Assembly: GCF_030269445.1 (NCBI RefSeq)
Contig: NZ_BSTJ01000004.1
Coordinates: 186,001 to 250,000 of the forward strand
Length of the DNA: 64,000 nt
Source: Actinoallomurus iriomotensis
GTDB lineage: Bacteria; Actinomycetota; Actinomycetes; Streptosporangiales; Streptosporangiaceae
Direction: 5' to 3'
A program made the translations under genes and the position numbers. Position 1 is the first letter of the stretch, and each line of letters starts with the position of its first letter. The notes beneath the pieces are model-generated. The model saw only the letters and a program-made list of their open reading frames with translations, was not told the origin of the DNA and did not search any database. Positions 9,000-17,378 of the stretch are shown in pieces.

Positions 9000-9879
9000 C
9001 GAGTGTCCCCAATCGGGCCAGCGCCTCGTGCAGCGTATCGAGCTTGACACCCAGTTCCTTGACGTCTGCGGAATTATCGACGGCACGCAGCTTCTTGAGC
9101 CCCCATAGATTATCCTCGTTCACCGCGAGCGGAAGGCGCAGGAACGCGATGGTGCGCATGGCGGTGAGCAGCACGAAGAAGGGCACCGGAAGGAAGATCG
9201 GGGTCACTCCGAGCTGCCTGCCCATGGCCCTGTAGAGCTCTTTGTACGCATAGACTTCGGGGTTGGCGACCACGAACCGACCGTGCAGATCGCGCTCCAG
9301 GACCTGCTCGATCACCTGAAGCAGGTTATGTATGCCTATGATTTGCAGCGGTTGAGTTCCGCCATCGACCAGCGGCACGAGCCGTTTGGTCCGCATGAAT
9401 TTGGCCATCTGCTGCACGATGCCACCGCTGCCGACTATCAAGCCGCAGCGCAATATCACGTCGTTCGAATCGTCCAGCATGCCTTCAATGGCCAGCTTCT
9501 GACGGCCATATACCGATACAGCGTCTTCATGGGCCGACATGCTCGACATGAATACCGACTTTTTCACGCCCTGCTCCCGGGCCGCCGCAAGCAGACGTTC
9601 GGTGCCACCTACGTTCACCTCGAAAGCGTCCTGGTGAGCGCGATCGAGCTTCACGTACGCGGTATGGACCAGATAGTCGACGCCCTTGAACATCGTCGCA
9701 TCGAACGTCTTGCCGAGATCAAGAGCCACATAGCGGACGTTCTCGCGCGTCTCGAATCTTCCTGGGTCGCGTACCGAAGCCACGACATTCCATCCTCTTG
9801 CAGCGAGGAAACTCACCAACTGCGAGCCGACGAATCCGCCGGCGCCGGTGACGAAAACGGTCGGGAGCTCATCGCTCAT
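8992..9879 (-). CDS. NAD-dependent epimerase/dehydratase (extended SDR)
   Basis: 295 residues. VFVTGAGGFVGSQLVSFLAA at the N-terminus is the Rossmann GxxGxxG motif; YGRQK supplies the catalytic Tyr-Lys of the short-chain dehydrogenase family, and FMSSMSAHE the preceding Ser. The ATG at 9879 overlaps the stop of the upstream oxidoreductase by 11 bp; an upstream in-frame extension would run inside that gene and is unlikely. Likely acts on a nucleotide sugar or a related cyclic alcohol/ketone. Coupling to a GMC oxidoreductase and GtrA suggests a redox or epimerisation step on a sugar destined for the envelope, but the substrate is open. Confidence 0.8.
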   Translation of the reverse strand: MSDELPTVFVTGAGGFVGSQLVSFLAARGWNVVASVRDPGRFETRENVRYVALDLGKTFDATMFKGVDYLVHTAYVKLDRAHQDAFEVNVGGTERLLAAAREQGVKKSVFMSSMSAHEDAVSVYGRQKLAIEGMLDDSNDVILRCGLIVGSGGIVQQMAKFMRTKRLVPLVDGGTQPLQIIGIHNLLQVIEQVLERDLHGRFVVANPEVYAYKELYRAMGRQLGVTPIFLPVPFFVLLTAMRTIAFLRLPLAVNEDNLWGLKKLRAVDNSADVKELGVKLDTLHEALARLGTLDA

Positions 9880-11488
9880 GCTTGAGTGCCTTCTGTGCGG
9901 TGATGTGCGCGTTCGCCAGTAGAGAGAAGGTAAGACCGCAGGCCGGAAGATAGTTGAATCCTGAGCTGTCGGCCACATAGACGTCTTGGGTGCCATGCAG
10001 CCTGCCGCTCGGACTCAACGTCAGGGGCTGGTCTCGATCGCTGAACGGCAGGGTGCCGGCATAGTGAATGCTCGCGCCGTATCCCGGGTTAATCCGCTTG
10101 GTCGCGTATATGCCCAGCCGCCGCCCCGCAGCGATGTACTTACGCTCGCGCCGCACGAACTCGTCTTTCTCCGCCTGGTCGAGTACATAGCTCGCGTCGA
10201 GGTGGTCGCCAACAGGGGAGCTCGCATCGCCGACAAGCTGGAGATACTTCTTCGAGGAGCGTTTGTCCGGATGATGCACACCCATGATCACCAGCCCCGA
10301 CATCAGGTAACGCATGATGTGGCGGGCGTCCGAGAAACCCAAGAACGGAACCTGGCCCATCAGCCTGAAGAGCATGAGCGACTGGTAACTGTACAGAGAG
10401 GCTATGGAAAACCCGGATTTGCCCCTCTCTTCGTCCAGGATCAGCGAAAGCTGGGCGAGGCCGAGCTTCTTACGCTCTACTTCCTTGCCCACCATCGACA
10501 ACTGCACGCAAGGAATGAAACTGTACGGGTTGCACAGCAGAGGTAGCTTCGTGTGCGACTCTCCCATGCTCCGCAGCACGACCCGCGCACTGCCCAGCGC
10601 CCCGGCGGCGAGTACGAGCGTTCTGCAACGCAGGACTCGTTTCTCATGCTGAGGGATCGTGAGGCACTCCACCTCCACGAACCCGTCTCTCTCGACGAAG
10701 CGGGTCACCAGATGACCGCCGACATAGGTGAAGTTCGGACTTCCCTTGAGCTGGTCGACGGTGACCCAGGGACGCCAGGCGCTCCGGCCGTTGTCGGTGT
10801 AGTAGTCCATGTCGCGGTAGGCGTACTTCTCTCGCCCGTCCATGTCCTCCGTGAGCAGGGCGAGCGGCGTCCGGCCCAGCACGAACCCTCTTTTATTGAA
10901 GTAGTTCTTGTGCGCCTGATACCTGTTGAGGATCCGCTGATGATTTCGGTCCATGTTCACCGGCGGCTGATAGGTCTTCAGGTCGACGATGGTGTACGGC
11001 GAGGCGTCGTCCTTGGTGGCACTGATGCCCACCCGCTGGGCTACGACCTCGTATGCGTCACGCATGCGGGTCTCATCGAGTCCGGCGGCCCTGATGTCGG
11101 CGTCCGAGAACTCCCAGCACTGCAACCCCCAGCCGATGCCGAGGCCTCCGTACCCCAGGCTTTCGACCGGCGAGAACGTGCTGGACCGTACCGGCAGATA
11201 CGTGTCGACCTTCTCGATCATGTGCCGACGCGGCGGAGTGATCTGGGCGCCCTTACCGACGTGACCCCACACCACGCCCTCGGCGTTCTGGCCGATCAGG
11301 TAGCGATGTTGGTCGATCTCGTTGCGCCGGATATCTATGTAGTCTTTTTCCGGGACCTGTGAGTGATACTCCGGGTTGTCGATCCCCACGTCGACCATGG
11401 TGACGTCCGCACCCGCATCCACCAGGGTCTGCGCGGCCATCGCCGCAGAGCAACCGGAGCCGACGACCATGAAACCAGCGATGTTCAC
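9869..11488 (-). CDS. FAD-dependent GMC-type oxidoreductase
   Basis: 539 residues from the GTG at 11488, which overlaps the upstream stop as GTGA. The N-terminal MVVGSGCSAAMAAQTL is the FAD-binding GxGxxxA motif, closed by an acidic residue after the second strand. LVLAAGALGSARVVLRS is the second flavin motif. The C-terminal part has NPGYGASIHYAGTLPF with the active-site His, and then DSSGFNYLPACGLTFSL, the typical GMC ending. GMC enzymes oxidise alcohols such as sugars, cholesterol or choline. The start was chosen because the overlap fits operon coupling and because upstream residues are Arg/His-rich and unlike the family. It probably works with the SDR and GtrA products of the same operon on one substrate. 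Confidence 0.82.
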   Translation of the reverse strand: MNIAGFMVVGSGCSAAMAAQTLVDAGADVTMVDVGIDNPEYHSQVPEKDYIDIRRNEIDQHRYLIGQNAEGVVWGHVGKGAQITPPRRHMIEKVDTYLPVRSSTFSPVESLGYGGLGIGWGLQCWEFSDADIRAAGLDETRMRDAYEVVAQRVGISATKDDASPYTIVDLKTYQPPVNMDRNHQRILNRYQAHKNYFNKRGFVLGRTPLALLTEDMDGREKYAYRDMDYYTDNGRSAWRPWVTVDQLKGSPNFTYVGGHLVTRFVERDGFVEVECLTIPQHEKRVLRCRTLVLAAGALGSARVVLRSMGESHTKLPLLCNPYSFIPCVQLSMVGKEVERKKLGLAQLSLILDEERGKSGFSIASLYSYQSLMLFRLMGQVPFLGFSDARHIMRYLMSGLVIMGVHHPDKRSSKKYLQLVGDASSPVGDHLDASYVLDQAEKDEFVRRERKYIAAGRRLGIYATKRINPGYGASIHYAGTLPFSDRDQPLTLSPSGRLHGTQDVYVADSSGFNYLPACGLTFSLLANAHITAQKALKHER

Positions 11489-11922
11489 TGCGTGATCACC
11501 TTGACCAGAATGGTGCCTACGATCGTTCTGGTGACACCGGTGATGACGGTTGAGCCGACGACGGTGGAGTACCACCAGCCGCGGCGCACGGGAAGAAATC
11601 GATGGTGATAACGGGGAGAGGACTCCAGGATCGAGAACATGATATAAATGCGATGGCGAATTTCAGACGCCGAATCGATCAGAGTAAGACCCGCGTCGAC
11701 GAATCCGAGCGCCCAGGGATGGCGGTGGATGAAGGCCAGGCGTTTGCGCTCACGCTCACTCATCGCGCACGCTCTGGTCTTTATCGCATTGACATAGAGC
11801 GTCACGGCCGGCTCATCCGGCGGTCCTCCCACCAGATAGCGGCCCAGGACTCTCGCTTCACAGCGCAAGACTTCGTCACTATCGATAATAATTCGTTTCA
11901 CGATAATGCACTTTCTGTCCAT
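11485..11922 (-). CDS. Hypothetical protein, first gene of the GMC/SDR/GtrA operon
   Basis: 145 residues. GGGGGA lies 8 bases before the ATG at 11922 (a GTG directly in front at 11925 is an alternative). The first 100 residues are charged and soluble, with MSERERKRLAFIHRHPWALG in the middle. The last 30 include one hydrophobic segment (about VVGSTVITGVTRTIVGTILV), suggesting a tail-anchored protein. I recognise no family. Its stop overlaps the GTG of the GMC oxidoreductase, so it is made in step with that enzyme and could anchor it to the membrane; that is inference from context only. Confidence 0.65.
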   Translation of the reverse strand: MDRKCIIVKRIIIDSDEVLRCEARVLGRYLVGGPPDEPAVTLYVNAIKTRACAMSERERKRLAFIHRHPWALGFVDAGLTLIDSASEIRHRIYIMFSILESSPRYHHRFLPVRRGWWYSTVVGSTVITGVTRTIVGTILVKVITQ

Positions 11923-12142
11923 CACTGCGTTCCCCCGGATGTACTGGTGGCTCTTCCCGGTTCACGCCCAACAAAAACCGAGGTAGACAGATCGGGCCAG
12001 GCTGCCGCATATATCAGCCAATGCACGGTCGAGTGCATGACAGAAATGACAGACTATGTTCGGCCGCTGCCCGATGTCGGGATTTGCGCGGCCGTCCGCC
12101 GGTATGGACTGGCGCGGTAGCGGATATACCCGGAACCGGACG

Positions 12143-12817
12143 TCAGGGCGTGAACGATGCTCCGGGGCGCCAGGCGTACTCGTGTTCGGGGCGGCCGGTG
12201 GTGCCGTACCGCAGCGTCACCAGCGCCCGGCCGGACTGCGCGAGCGAGGCCAGGTACCGCTGGGCCGTCGCGCGGGAGATCCCGACCTCATCGGAGATCT
12301 CCGCCGCCGAGCGGGGCCGGTCGGCCCGGCGGAGCGCCTCGGCGACGAGCTGTGAGGTGACCGGCGACTGGCCTTTCACCGCGCGTGGGACGCCGCGCGG
12401 CACGTCGTACAGCACGCGCACGGCGCGGTCGACGTCGTCCTGCGTCAGCTGACCGCCGTTCGCCAGCCGTTCCCGGTACCGCGCGTACGCGCGCAGCCGC
12501 TCCCCCAGCTCACCGGCGGTGAACGGCTTGATCAGGTAGTGCAGGGCGCCGCGGGAGAACGCGGTGCGCACCGACTCCTGGTCGGTGGCGGCGGTGGCCA
12601 TGATCACGTCCGCGGCCAGGTCGGGCAGCAGGTTCAGGCCCGACTCGTCGGGCAGGTAGACGTCGAGCAGCACGAGGTCGGCGCCGGCCGCCTTGGCCCG
12701 CGCGTCGGCGGCGGTACGGGCCCGGCCGGCGACGCGGAACCCCGGCACGAGCTCGACGAACCCGGCGTGCACCTGGGCCACGCGGAAGTCGTCGTCGACC
12801 ACCAGCACGTCGATCAA
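12143..12817 (-). CDS. DcuR/CitB-type response regulator
   Basis: 224 residues. The receiver domain (1-120) begins IDVLVVDDDFRVAQVH with the acidic pocket DDD, the phospho-acceptor Asp in LVLLDVYLPDESGLN and the conserved Lys in LIKPF. The C-terminal part ends in a winged helix with SAAEISDEVGISRATAQRYL, the DNA-recognition helix typical of the CitB/DcuR subfamily. Its ATG overlaps the kinase stop as ATGA. The kinase and regulator face away from an ABC importer, so they probably control it in response to an external small molecule; direct repeats in the gap (14476-14498) are a candidate binding site. Confidence 0.9.
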   Translation of the reverse strand: MIDVLVVDDDFRVAQVHAGFVELVPGFRVAGRARTAADARAKAAGADLVLLDVYLPDESGLNLLPDLAADVIMATAATDQESVRTAFSRGALHYLIKPFTAGELGERLRAYARYRERLANGGQLTQDDVDRAVRVLYDVPRGVPRAVKGQSPVTSQLVAEALRRADRPRSAAEISDEVGISRATAQRYLASLAQSGRALVTLRYGTTGRPEHEYAWRPGASFTP

Positions 12818-14406
12818 TTGAGCACCTCCGGAAGCCGGGCGACGAAGACGGCACCCACCTCGTCCTCGCCGGGGTCGACGAGGACGATGTCGCCGCCGCG
12901 CGCCCGCGCCGCCGTACGGGCGAGCGCGAGGCCGAGGCCCCGCGGCCGACCGCCGTCGGCCTGGCGCGTGGACACGCCGTCACGGAAGATCGCCTCCTTC
13001 AGCTCCTCCGGCACGCCCTCGCCGGAGTCGGCCACGGTCACGTGCAGGTCGTGACCGTCGCCGAGCAGTTCGACCTCGACGCGCGCGGGCCGGCGACGGC
13101 CGAGCCGCGCGGCCTCCAGGGCGTTCTCGACGAGATTGCCGAGCACCGTGGTCACGTCGAGCGGCTCGGACACGCGGCCGGGTACCCAGGTGGTCTCGGC
13201 GATCTCCAGCTCGACCCCCTTCTCGGCGGCGACGGCGGCCTTGGCCGCGAGGAAGGCGCCGAGGTAAGGATCGGGTACGGTGCCGGGCGGCTCCTCCTTC
13301 GCGGCGGGGACCTCGGCGAGGGCACGGATGTAGCCGGCCGCCTCCTCATAGTGGCCGAGCTGGAGCAGACCCGACAGCGTGTGCAGGCGGTTCGCGTACT
13401 CGTGCCGCTGCGCGCGCAGCGCGTCGAACAGCGTCCGCACCGCGTCCAGTTCACGGGCGAGCGACTCCACGTCCGTCCGGTCCCGCAGGCTGATCACCGC
13501 GCCGAGGCGCCGTCCGCCGTGGCTGACCTCGCGCCGGTTGACGACGAGGACCCGGTCGCCGGAGACGACGAACAGGTTGGGCGGCACCTCCTCGCCCTCC
13601 AGCACGGCCCGGAGCCGGCCGGTCACCGGCAGGTCGGCGACCGCGGTGTGGCGGGCGGGCGTGACGTCGAGCAGCCGCGCGGCCTCCTCGTTGCAGACCG
13701 TCACCCGGCCGCCGTCGTCGAGCGCGAGCACCCCCTCGCTGATGCCGTGCAGCACGGCCTCGCGCTCCTGGACCAGCTCGGCGAGCTCGTGGGGTTCGAG
13801 GCCCAGGGTCTGGCGCTTCAGGCGCCGGCCGATCCCGGCGGAGGCGGCCACGCCGAGCAGGACCGTGCCCGCGGCGAACCCGGCCGCGACCGCCAGCGTA
13901 CGGTGCACGCGCCGGTCGATCTCGCCGGCGTCGAACCCGACGCTGACCTCGCCGACGAGGCTCCCCACGTGGTCGTGGAGCGGGACCTTGCCCCGCGCGG
14001 ACAGCCCGAGGGTGCCACGCTCGAAGACGATGACCTCGTGCCCGGACAGGGCGGCCGACGGGTCGGTGCTGACCCTCCGCCCGATCTCGGCGCGGTTCGG
14101 GTGGGCCAGGCGGATGCCGTGCCGGTCGGTGACGACGACGAACAGCGCGCCGGTGGCCTCGCGGAACCGCTCCGCGCGGTCCTCGACCACGCCCTGCGGG
14201 TCGCCGCTCGCCACGGCGTCGCCGATCACGGGGTCAGAGGCGACGGCGCGGGCGAGCGTCAGCGCGCGCCAGCCGTACTGGTGACGCAGTTCGCCCCACT
14301 GCACCCAGGCGGCCATGCCGTACCCGGTCACGGCGACGAGCACCACGACGCCGATCTGCAGGATCAGCACCTGGTGGGCGAAGCGTATACGGGCAGGTCG
14401 GGGCAT
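12814..14406 (-). CDS. CitA/DcuS-type sensor histidine kinase
   Basis: 530 residues from the ATG at 14406. One membrane segment near residue 20 and a second near residue 175 flank an extracytoplasmic sensor of about 140 residues (sCache/PASC type). A cytoplasmic PAS domain follows (VLHGISEGVLALDDGGRVTV). The phospho-acceptor His lies in LRAQRHEYANRLHTLSGLLQ, the SPOB-like H-box of this family. The ATPase domain has NLVENALEAA and GLGLALARTAAR. Family members sense C4-dicarboxylates or citrate, but the ligand here is not deducible. Divergent from the ABC importer at 14560-17328, the likely target operon. Confidence 0.88.
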   Translation of the reverse strand: MPRPARIRFAHQVLILQIGVVVLVAVTGYGMAAWVQWGELRHQYGWRALTLARAVASDPVIGDAVASGDPQGVVEDRAERFREATGALFVVVTDRHGIRLAHPNRAEIGRRVSTDPSAALSGHEVIVFERGTLGLSARGKVPLHDHVGSLVGEVSVGFDAGEIDRRVHRTLAVAAGFAAGTVLLGVAASAGIGRRLKRQTLGLEPHELAELVQEREAVLHGISEGVLALDDGGRVTVCNEEAARLLDVTPARHTAVADLPVTGRLRAVLEGEEVPPNLFVVSGDRVLVVNRREVSHGGRRLGAVISLRDRTDVESLARELDAVRTLFDALRAQRHEYANRLHTLSGLLQLGHYEEAAGYIRALAEVPAAKEEPPGTVPDPYLGAFLAAKAAVAAEKGVELEIAETTWVPGRVSEPLDVTTVLGNLVENALEAARLGRRRPARVEVELLGDGHDLHVTVADSGEGVPEELKEAIFRDGVSTRQADGGRPRGLGLALARTAARARGGDIVLVDPGEDEVGAVFVARLPEVLN

Positions 14407-14475
14407 GACCTGCAAACCGTAACCGAACCGGGCTCCACCCGCTTCGCGCGCAGAACGCGCAAAACCTCGATTTAT

Positions 14476-14498
14476 GCGGTCAACGCGGTTAACGCGGC
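14476..14498. promoter_or_regulatory. Tandem 9-bp repeats between sensor kinase and ABC importer
   Basis: GCGGTCAAC is followed immediately by GCGGTTAAC and then GCGGC, a head-to-tail repeat in the 153-bp gap between the divergent kinase and ABC ATPase genes. Response regulators often bind such repeats, so this is a candidate operator for the DcuR-type regulator. Function is inferred only from position and repetition. Confidence 0.35.
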
Positions 14499-14559
14499 TT
14501 GTGACCACATCGCGGGCAAGGCTTAACGCGCCCGAAACATGCTCGTAGCGTCTGGCGGC

Positions 14560-15396
14560 ATGCCCACGCAAGAGACCCCTGACGGCCCCGCGATCGAGCT
14601 TCGCGGCGCCACAAAGCGTTTCCGCTCGTCGTCGGGCGGAGTGCACACGGCCGTCCGCGACCTCGATCTCACCGTGGACTCCGGGGAGTTCGTGGCCGTG
14701 GTCGGCCCCACCGGTTGTGGCAAGTCCACCACGCTGTCGCTCGTCTCCGGCCTCGAGCCCCCCTCCGGCGGCGAGGTGCTGGTGCACGGCACACCGGTCG
14801 GCGGCATCCCCGAGGGCGTCGGCTACATGTTCCAGACCGACGCCGTGCTCCCCTGGCGTTCGGTGCTCGACAACGTCGCGACCGGCCCGCGCTACCGCGG
14901 CGCGGGCAAACGGGAGGCCCGCGCGAAGGCCCGCGAATGGGTGGAGCGGGTCGGCCTCGGCGGCTTCGAGTCCTACTACCCGCACCAGCTGTCCGGCGGC
15001 ATGCGCAAGCGCGTCGCGCTCGCCCAGACGCTCGTGAACGAACCGTCGATCCTGCTGATGGACGAGCCGTTCTCCGCTCTGGACGTGCAGACGCGCGGCC
15101 TGATGCAGGACGAGCTGCTGCGGCTGTGGTCGGGCTCCGGCACGGCGCGAGGCGCCGCGGTGGTGTTCGTCACCCACGACCTGGAGGAGGCGGTCGTGCT
15201 CGGCGACCGCGTGGTGGTGATGACCGCCGGACCCGCCACGGTCAAGGCGTCCTTCGACGTCCCGCTGGAACGGCCTCGCGACGCGGAGGAGATCCGGCTC
15301 ACCCCGGAGTTCCTCGACATCTACCGCGAGGTCTGGGAGTCGCTGCGCGAAGAGGTCCAGATCACCCGTGAGAGGGGTGCGGATCGTGCTGCCTGA
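14560..15396 (+). CDS. ABC importer ATP-binding protein, nitrate/taurine type
   Basis: About 278 residues from the ATG at 14560 (an ATG at 14539 is possible but gives an atypical leader). Walker A is VVGPTGCGKSTT, the signature LSGGMRKRVALAQ, Walker B ILLMDEPFSALD and the switch His lies in VFVTHDLEEA. The QTDAVLPW stretch after the Q-loop is characteristic of the TauB/SsuB/NrtD group. It energises uptake through the permease and lipoprotein encoded next. The gene order ATPase, permease, binding protein and the overlap with the permease gene show one operon, controlled by the divergent DcuSR-like pair. The substrate could be a sulfonate, nitrate-like anion, hydroxymethylpyrimidine or another small organic compound. 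Confidence 0.9.
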   Translation: MPTQETPDGPAIELRGATKRFRSSSGGVHTAVRDLDLTVDSGEFVAVVGPTGCGKSTTLSLVSGLEPPSGGEVLVHGTPVGGIPEGVGYMFQTDAVLPWRSVLDNVATGPRYRGAGKREARAKAREWVERVGLGGFESYYPHQLSGGMRKRVALAQTLVNEPSILLMDEPFSALDVQTRGLMQDELLRLWSGSGTARGAAVVFVTHDLEEAVVLGDRVVVMTAGPATVKASFDVPLERPRDAEEIRLTPEFLDIYREVWESLREEVQITRERGADRAA

Positions 15397-16264
15397 CACC
15401 AGGGAACCCGCCCAGGCCGGCAGCGTCGACGACGGCCAGGCCGCGGCGGTCGCCCAGGCCCGCGCCGCTCACCGGCGACGCCTCACCGGCATCAACGCCG
15501 TACGGGTGCTGCTGGTCGTGGCCGTGCTGGGCTCGTGGGAGCTGGCCGCGACCCACTGGATCGACCCGTTCTACTACTCCAAGCCGAGCGCGATCTGGAG
15601 CCGGCTGGTCGACTGGTTCACCAGCGGCACCTCGCAGGGCTCGATCTGGACGCAGATCGCCTACACGCTGGAAGAGGCGCTGATCGGCTTCGCGCTCGGC
15701 AGCGTGGGCGGCGTCGTGCTCGGCATCGTCCTGGGCCGCAGCCGCTTCCTGTCCGATGTGTGCGCGCCGTTCATCAAGGCGGCCAACGCCATCCCCCGCA
15801 TCATCCTGGCCTCGCTGTTCGTCATCTGGTTCGGCCTCGGCATGTCGTCCAAGGTCGCGACCGCGTTCGTCCTGGTGTTCTTCGCGGTGTTCTTCAACGC
15901 CTTCCAGGGCGCCCGCGAGGTCGACCGGAACCTGGTGAACAACGCCCGGATCCTCGGCGCGAGCCGGACGCAGGTGCTGACCTCGATCGTCGTGCCCAGC
16001 GCCACGTCCTGGATCCTCGCCTCCCTCCACTCGGCGTTCGGCTTCGCGATCATCGGCGCGATCGTCGGCGAGTACAGCGGCGCCGACAAGGGCCTCGGCC
16101 TGCTCATCAACCATGCCCAGGGCACGTTCGACTCGGCCGGCATCTACGCCGGAATGATCATCATCACGGTGATCGCTCTGCTGGCCGAGTGGTTGCTCAC
16201 CCTGCTCGAACGCCGCCTCCTGCGCTGGCGTCCCCCCGCGTCCAGCGTCGAAGCACAGATCTGA
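15386..16264 (+). CDS. ABC importer permease, nitrate/taurine type
   Basis: 292 residues. I place the start at the GTG at 15386, with AGAGGGG 8 bases upstream; a GTG at 15368 in the same frame is the alternative. A cytoplasmic leader of about 40 residues precedes some six membrane spans. The EAA-type loop contacting the ATPase is visible in NNARILGASRTQVLTSIVVP. AANAIPRIILASLFVIWFG is typical of TauC/SsuC permeases. The start lies inside the ATPase gene, giving coupled translation. Confidence 0.88.
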   Translation: MLPDTREPAQAGSVDDGQAAAVAQARAAHRRRLTGINAVRVLLVVAVLGSWELAATHWIDPFYYSKPSAIWSRLVDWFTSGTSQGSIWTQIAYTLEEALIGFALGSVGGVVLGIVLGRSRFLSDVCAPFIKAANAIPRIILASLFVIWFGLGMSSKVATAFVLVFFAVFFNAFQGAREVDRNLVNNARILGASRTQVLTSIVVPSATSWILASLHSAFGFAIIGAIVGEYSGADKGLGLLINHAQGTFDSAGIYAGMIIITVIALLAEWLLTLLERRLLRWRPPASSVEAQI

Positions 16265-16275
16265 AGGAGCCCCTC

Positions 16276-17328
16276 ATGCGTACGGCCACTCGCGTCGCCG
16301 CGGCCGCGCTCGCCGCCGCCACCGCCCTGTCCCTCAGCGCCTGCCGCGACTCGCGCACCTCCGCGTCGAGCGGGAACGGCGGCAAGGACGACACCATCAA
16401 GATCATGGTCGGTGGTATCGACAAGGTCATCTACCTGCCCGCGAAGCTGACCGAGCAGCTCGGCTACTTCAAGGAGCAGGGCATCAACGTCCAGCTGCTC
16501 ACCGAACCCGCCGGCGCCCAGGCGGAGAACGTGCTGCTCTCCGGCGACGTGCAGGGCGTCGTCGGGTTCTACGACCACACCATCGACCTGCAGACCAAGG
16601 GGAAGTGCATCGAGAGCGTCGTGCAGCTCGCCGACGTGCCGGGCGAGGCCGAGGTGGTCTCGGCGCCCAAGGCCGGCCGGATCACCTCGCCCGCGGCGTT
16701 CAAGGGCCTCAAGCTCGGCGTGACCAGCCCGGGTTCGTCCACCGACTTCCTCACCCAGTACCTGGCGACCAAGAACGGCGTGCCCACGTCGGCGTACACG
16801 ACGGTGAAGGCGGGCGCGGGCCAGACGTTCATCGCCGCCCTGAACAACGGCGGCATCGACGCCGGCATGACGACCGACCCGACCGTCGCCCAGCTCACCA
16901 GCACCGGCAAGGGCAAGGTCCTGCTGGACATGCGCACCGAGGCGGGGGCGCGCGCCGCGCTCGGCGGCCTGTACCCGTCCAGCTCCTTGTACATGAGCTG
17001 CGACTACGTCAAGACGCACACGCAGGCCGTGCAGAAGCTGGCGAACGCCCTGGTCAAGACGCTCGGCTGGATCAAGGCGCACAAGCCGGCGGAGATCGCG
17101 GCCAAGATGCCGGCCGACTACGCGGGCGGTGACCCCAAGCTGTACGAGAAGGCGGTCGCCGACAGCATCGGCATGTTCAACGGGGACGGCATGATGCCGG
17201 CCGACGGCGCGAAGAACGTGCTGAACGTCCTCGCCCAGTTCTCCCCGAACGTCAAGGGCAAGAAGGACACCGTCGACCTGTCCAAGACCTACACGACCGA
17301 GTTCGCGGCCAAGGCGCCCAAGCAGTAG
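16276..17328 (+). CDS. Lipoprotein substrate-binding protein of the ABC importer
   Basis: 350 residues, with AAGGAG 6 bases before the ATG. A signal peptide ends in the lipobox LSLSAC, so the mature protein is anchored by lipid at Cys23. The mature part belongs to the NMT1/SsuA-like periplasmic-binding fold: KIMVGGIDKVIYLPAKLTEQ, LGYFKEQGINVQL, then SGDVQGVVGFYDHT and LGVTSPGSSTDFLTQYLA. It captures the substrate for the permease 11 bp upstream in the operon. A strong hairpin directly after the stop ends the operon. No ligand can be assigned from the visible residues. Confidence 0.9.
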   Translation: MRTATRVAAAALAAATALSLSACRDSRTSASSGNGGKDDTIKIMVGGIDKVIYLPAKLTEQLGYFKEQGINVQLLTEPAGAQAENVLLSGDVQGVVGFYDHTIDLQTKGKCIESVVQLADVPGEAEVVSAPKAGRITSPAAFKGLKLGVTSPGSSTDFLTQYLATKNGVPTSAYTTVKAGAGQTFIAALNNGGIDAGMTTDPTVAQLTSTGKGKVLLDMRTEAGARAALGGLYPSSSLYMSCDYVKTHTQAVQKLANALVKTLGWIKAHKPAEIAAKMPADYAGGDPKLYEKAVADSIGMFNGDGMMPADGAKNVLNVLAQFSPNVKGKKDTVDLSKTYTTEFAAKAPKQ

Positions 17329-17330
17329 GA

Positions 17331-17378
17331 AACGCGCGAAGGGCCGGTGCGGGGGCCCGCGCCGGCCCTTCGCGCGTT
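17331..17378. terminator. Strong bidirectional hairpin terminator
   Basis: A 17-bp perfect stem (AACGCGCGAAGGGCCGG with its complement) encloses a further GCGGG/CCCGC stem. It sits between the convergent ABC importer operon (stop 17328) and the MBL-fold gene (stop 17378), and is palindromic enough to serve both. Confidence 0.88.
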
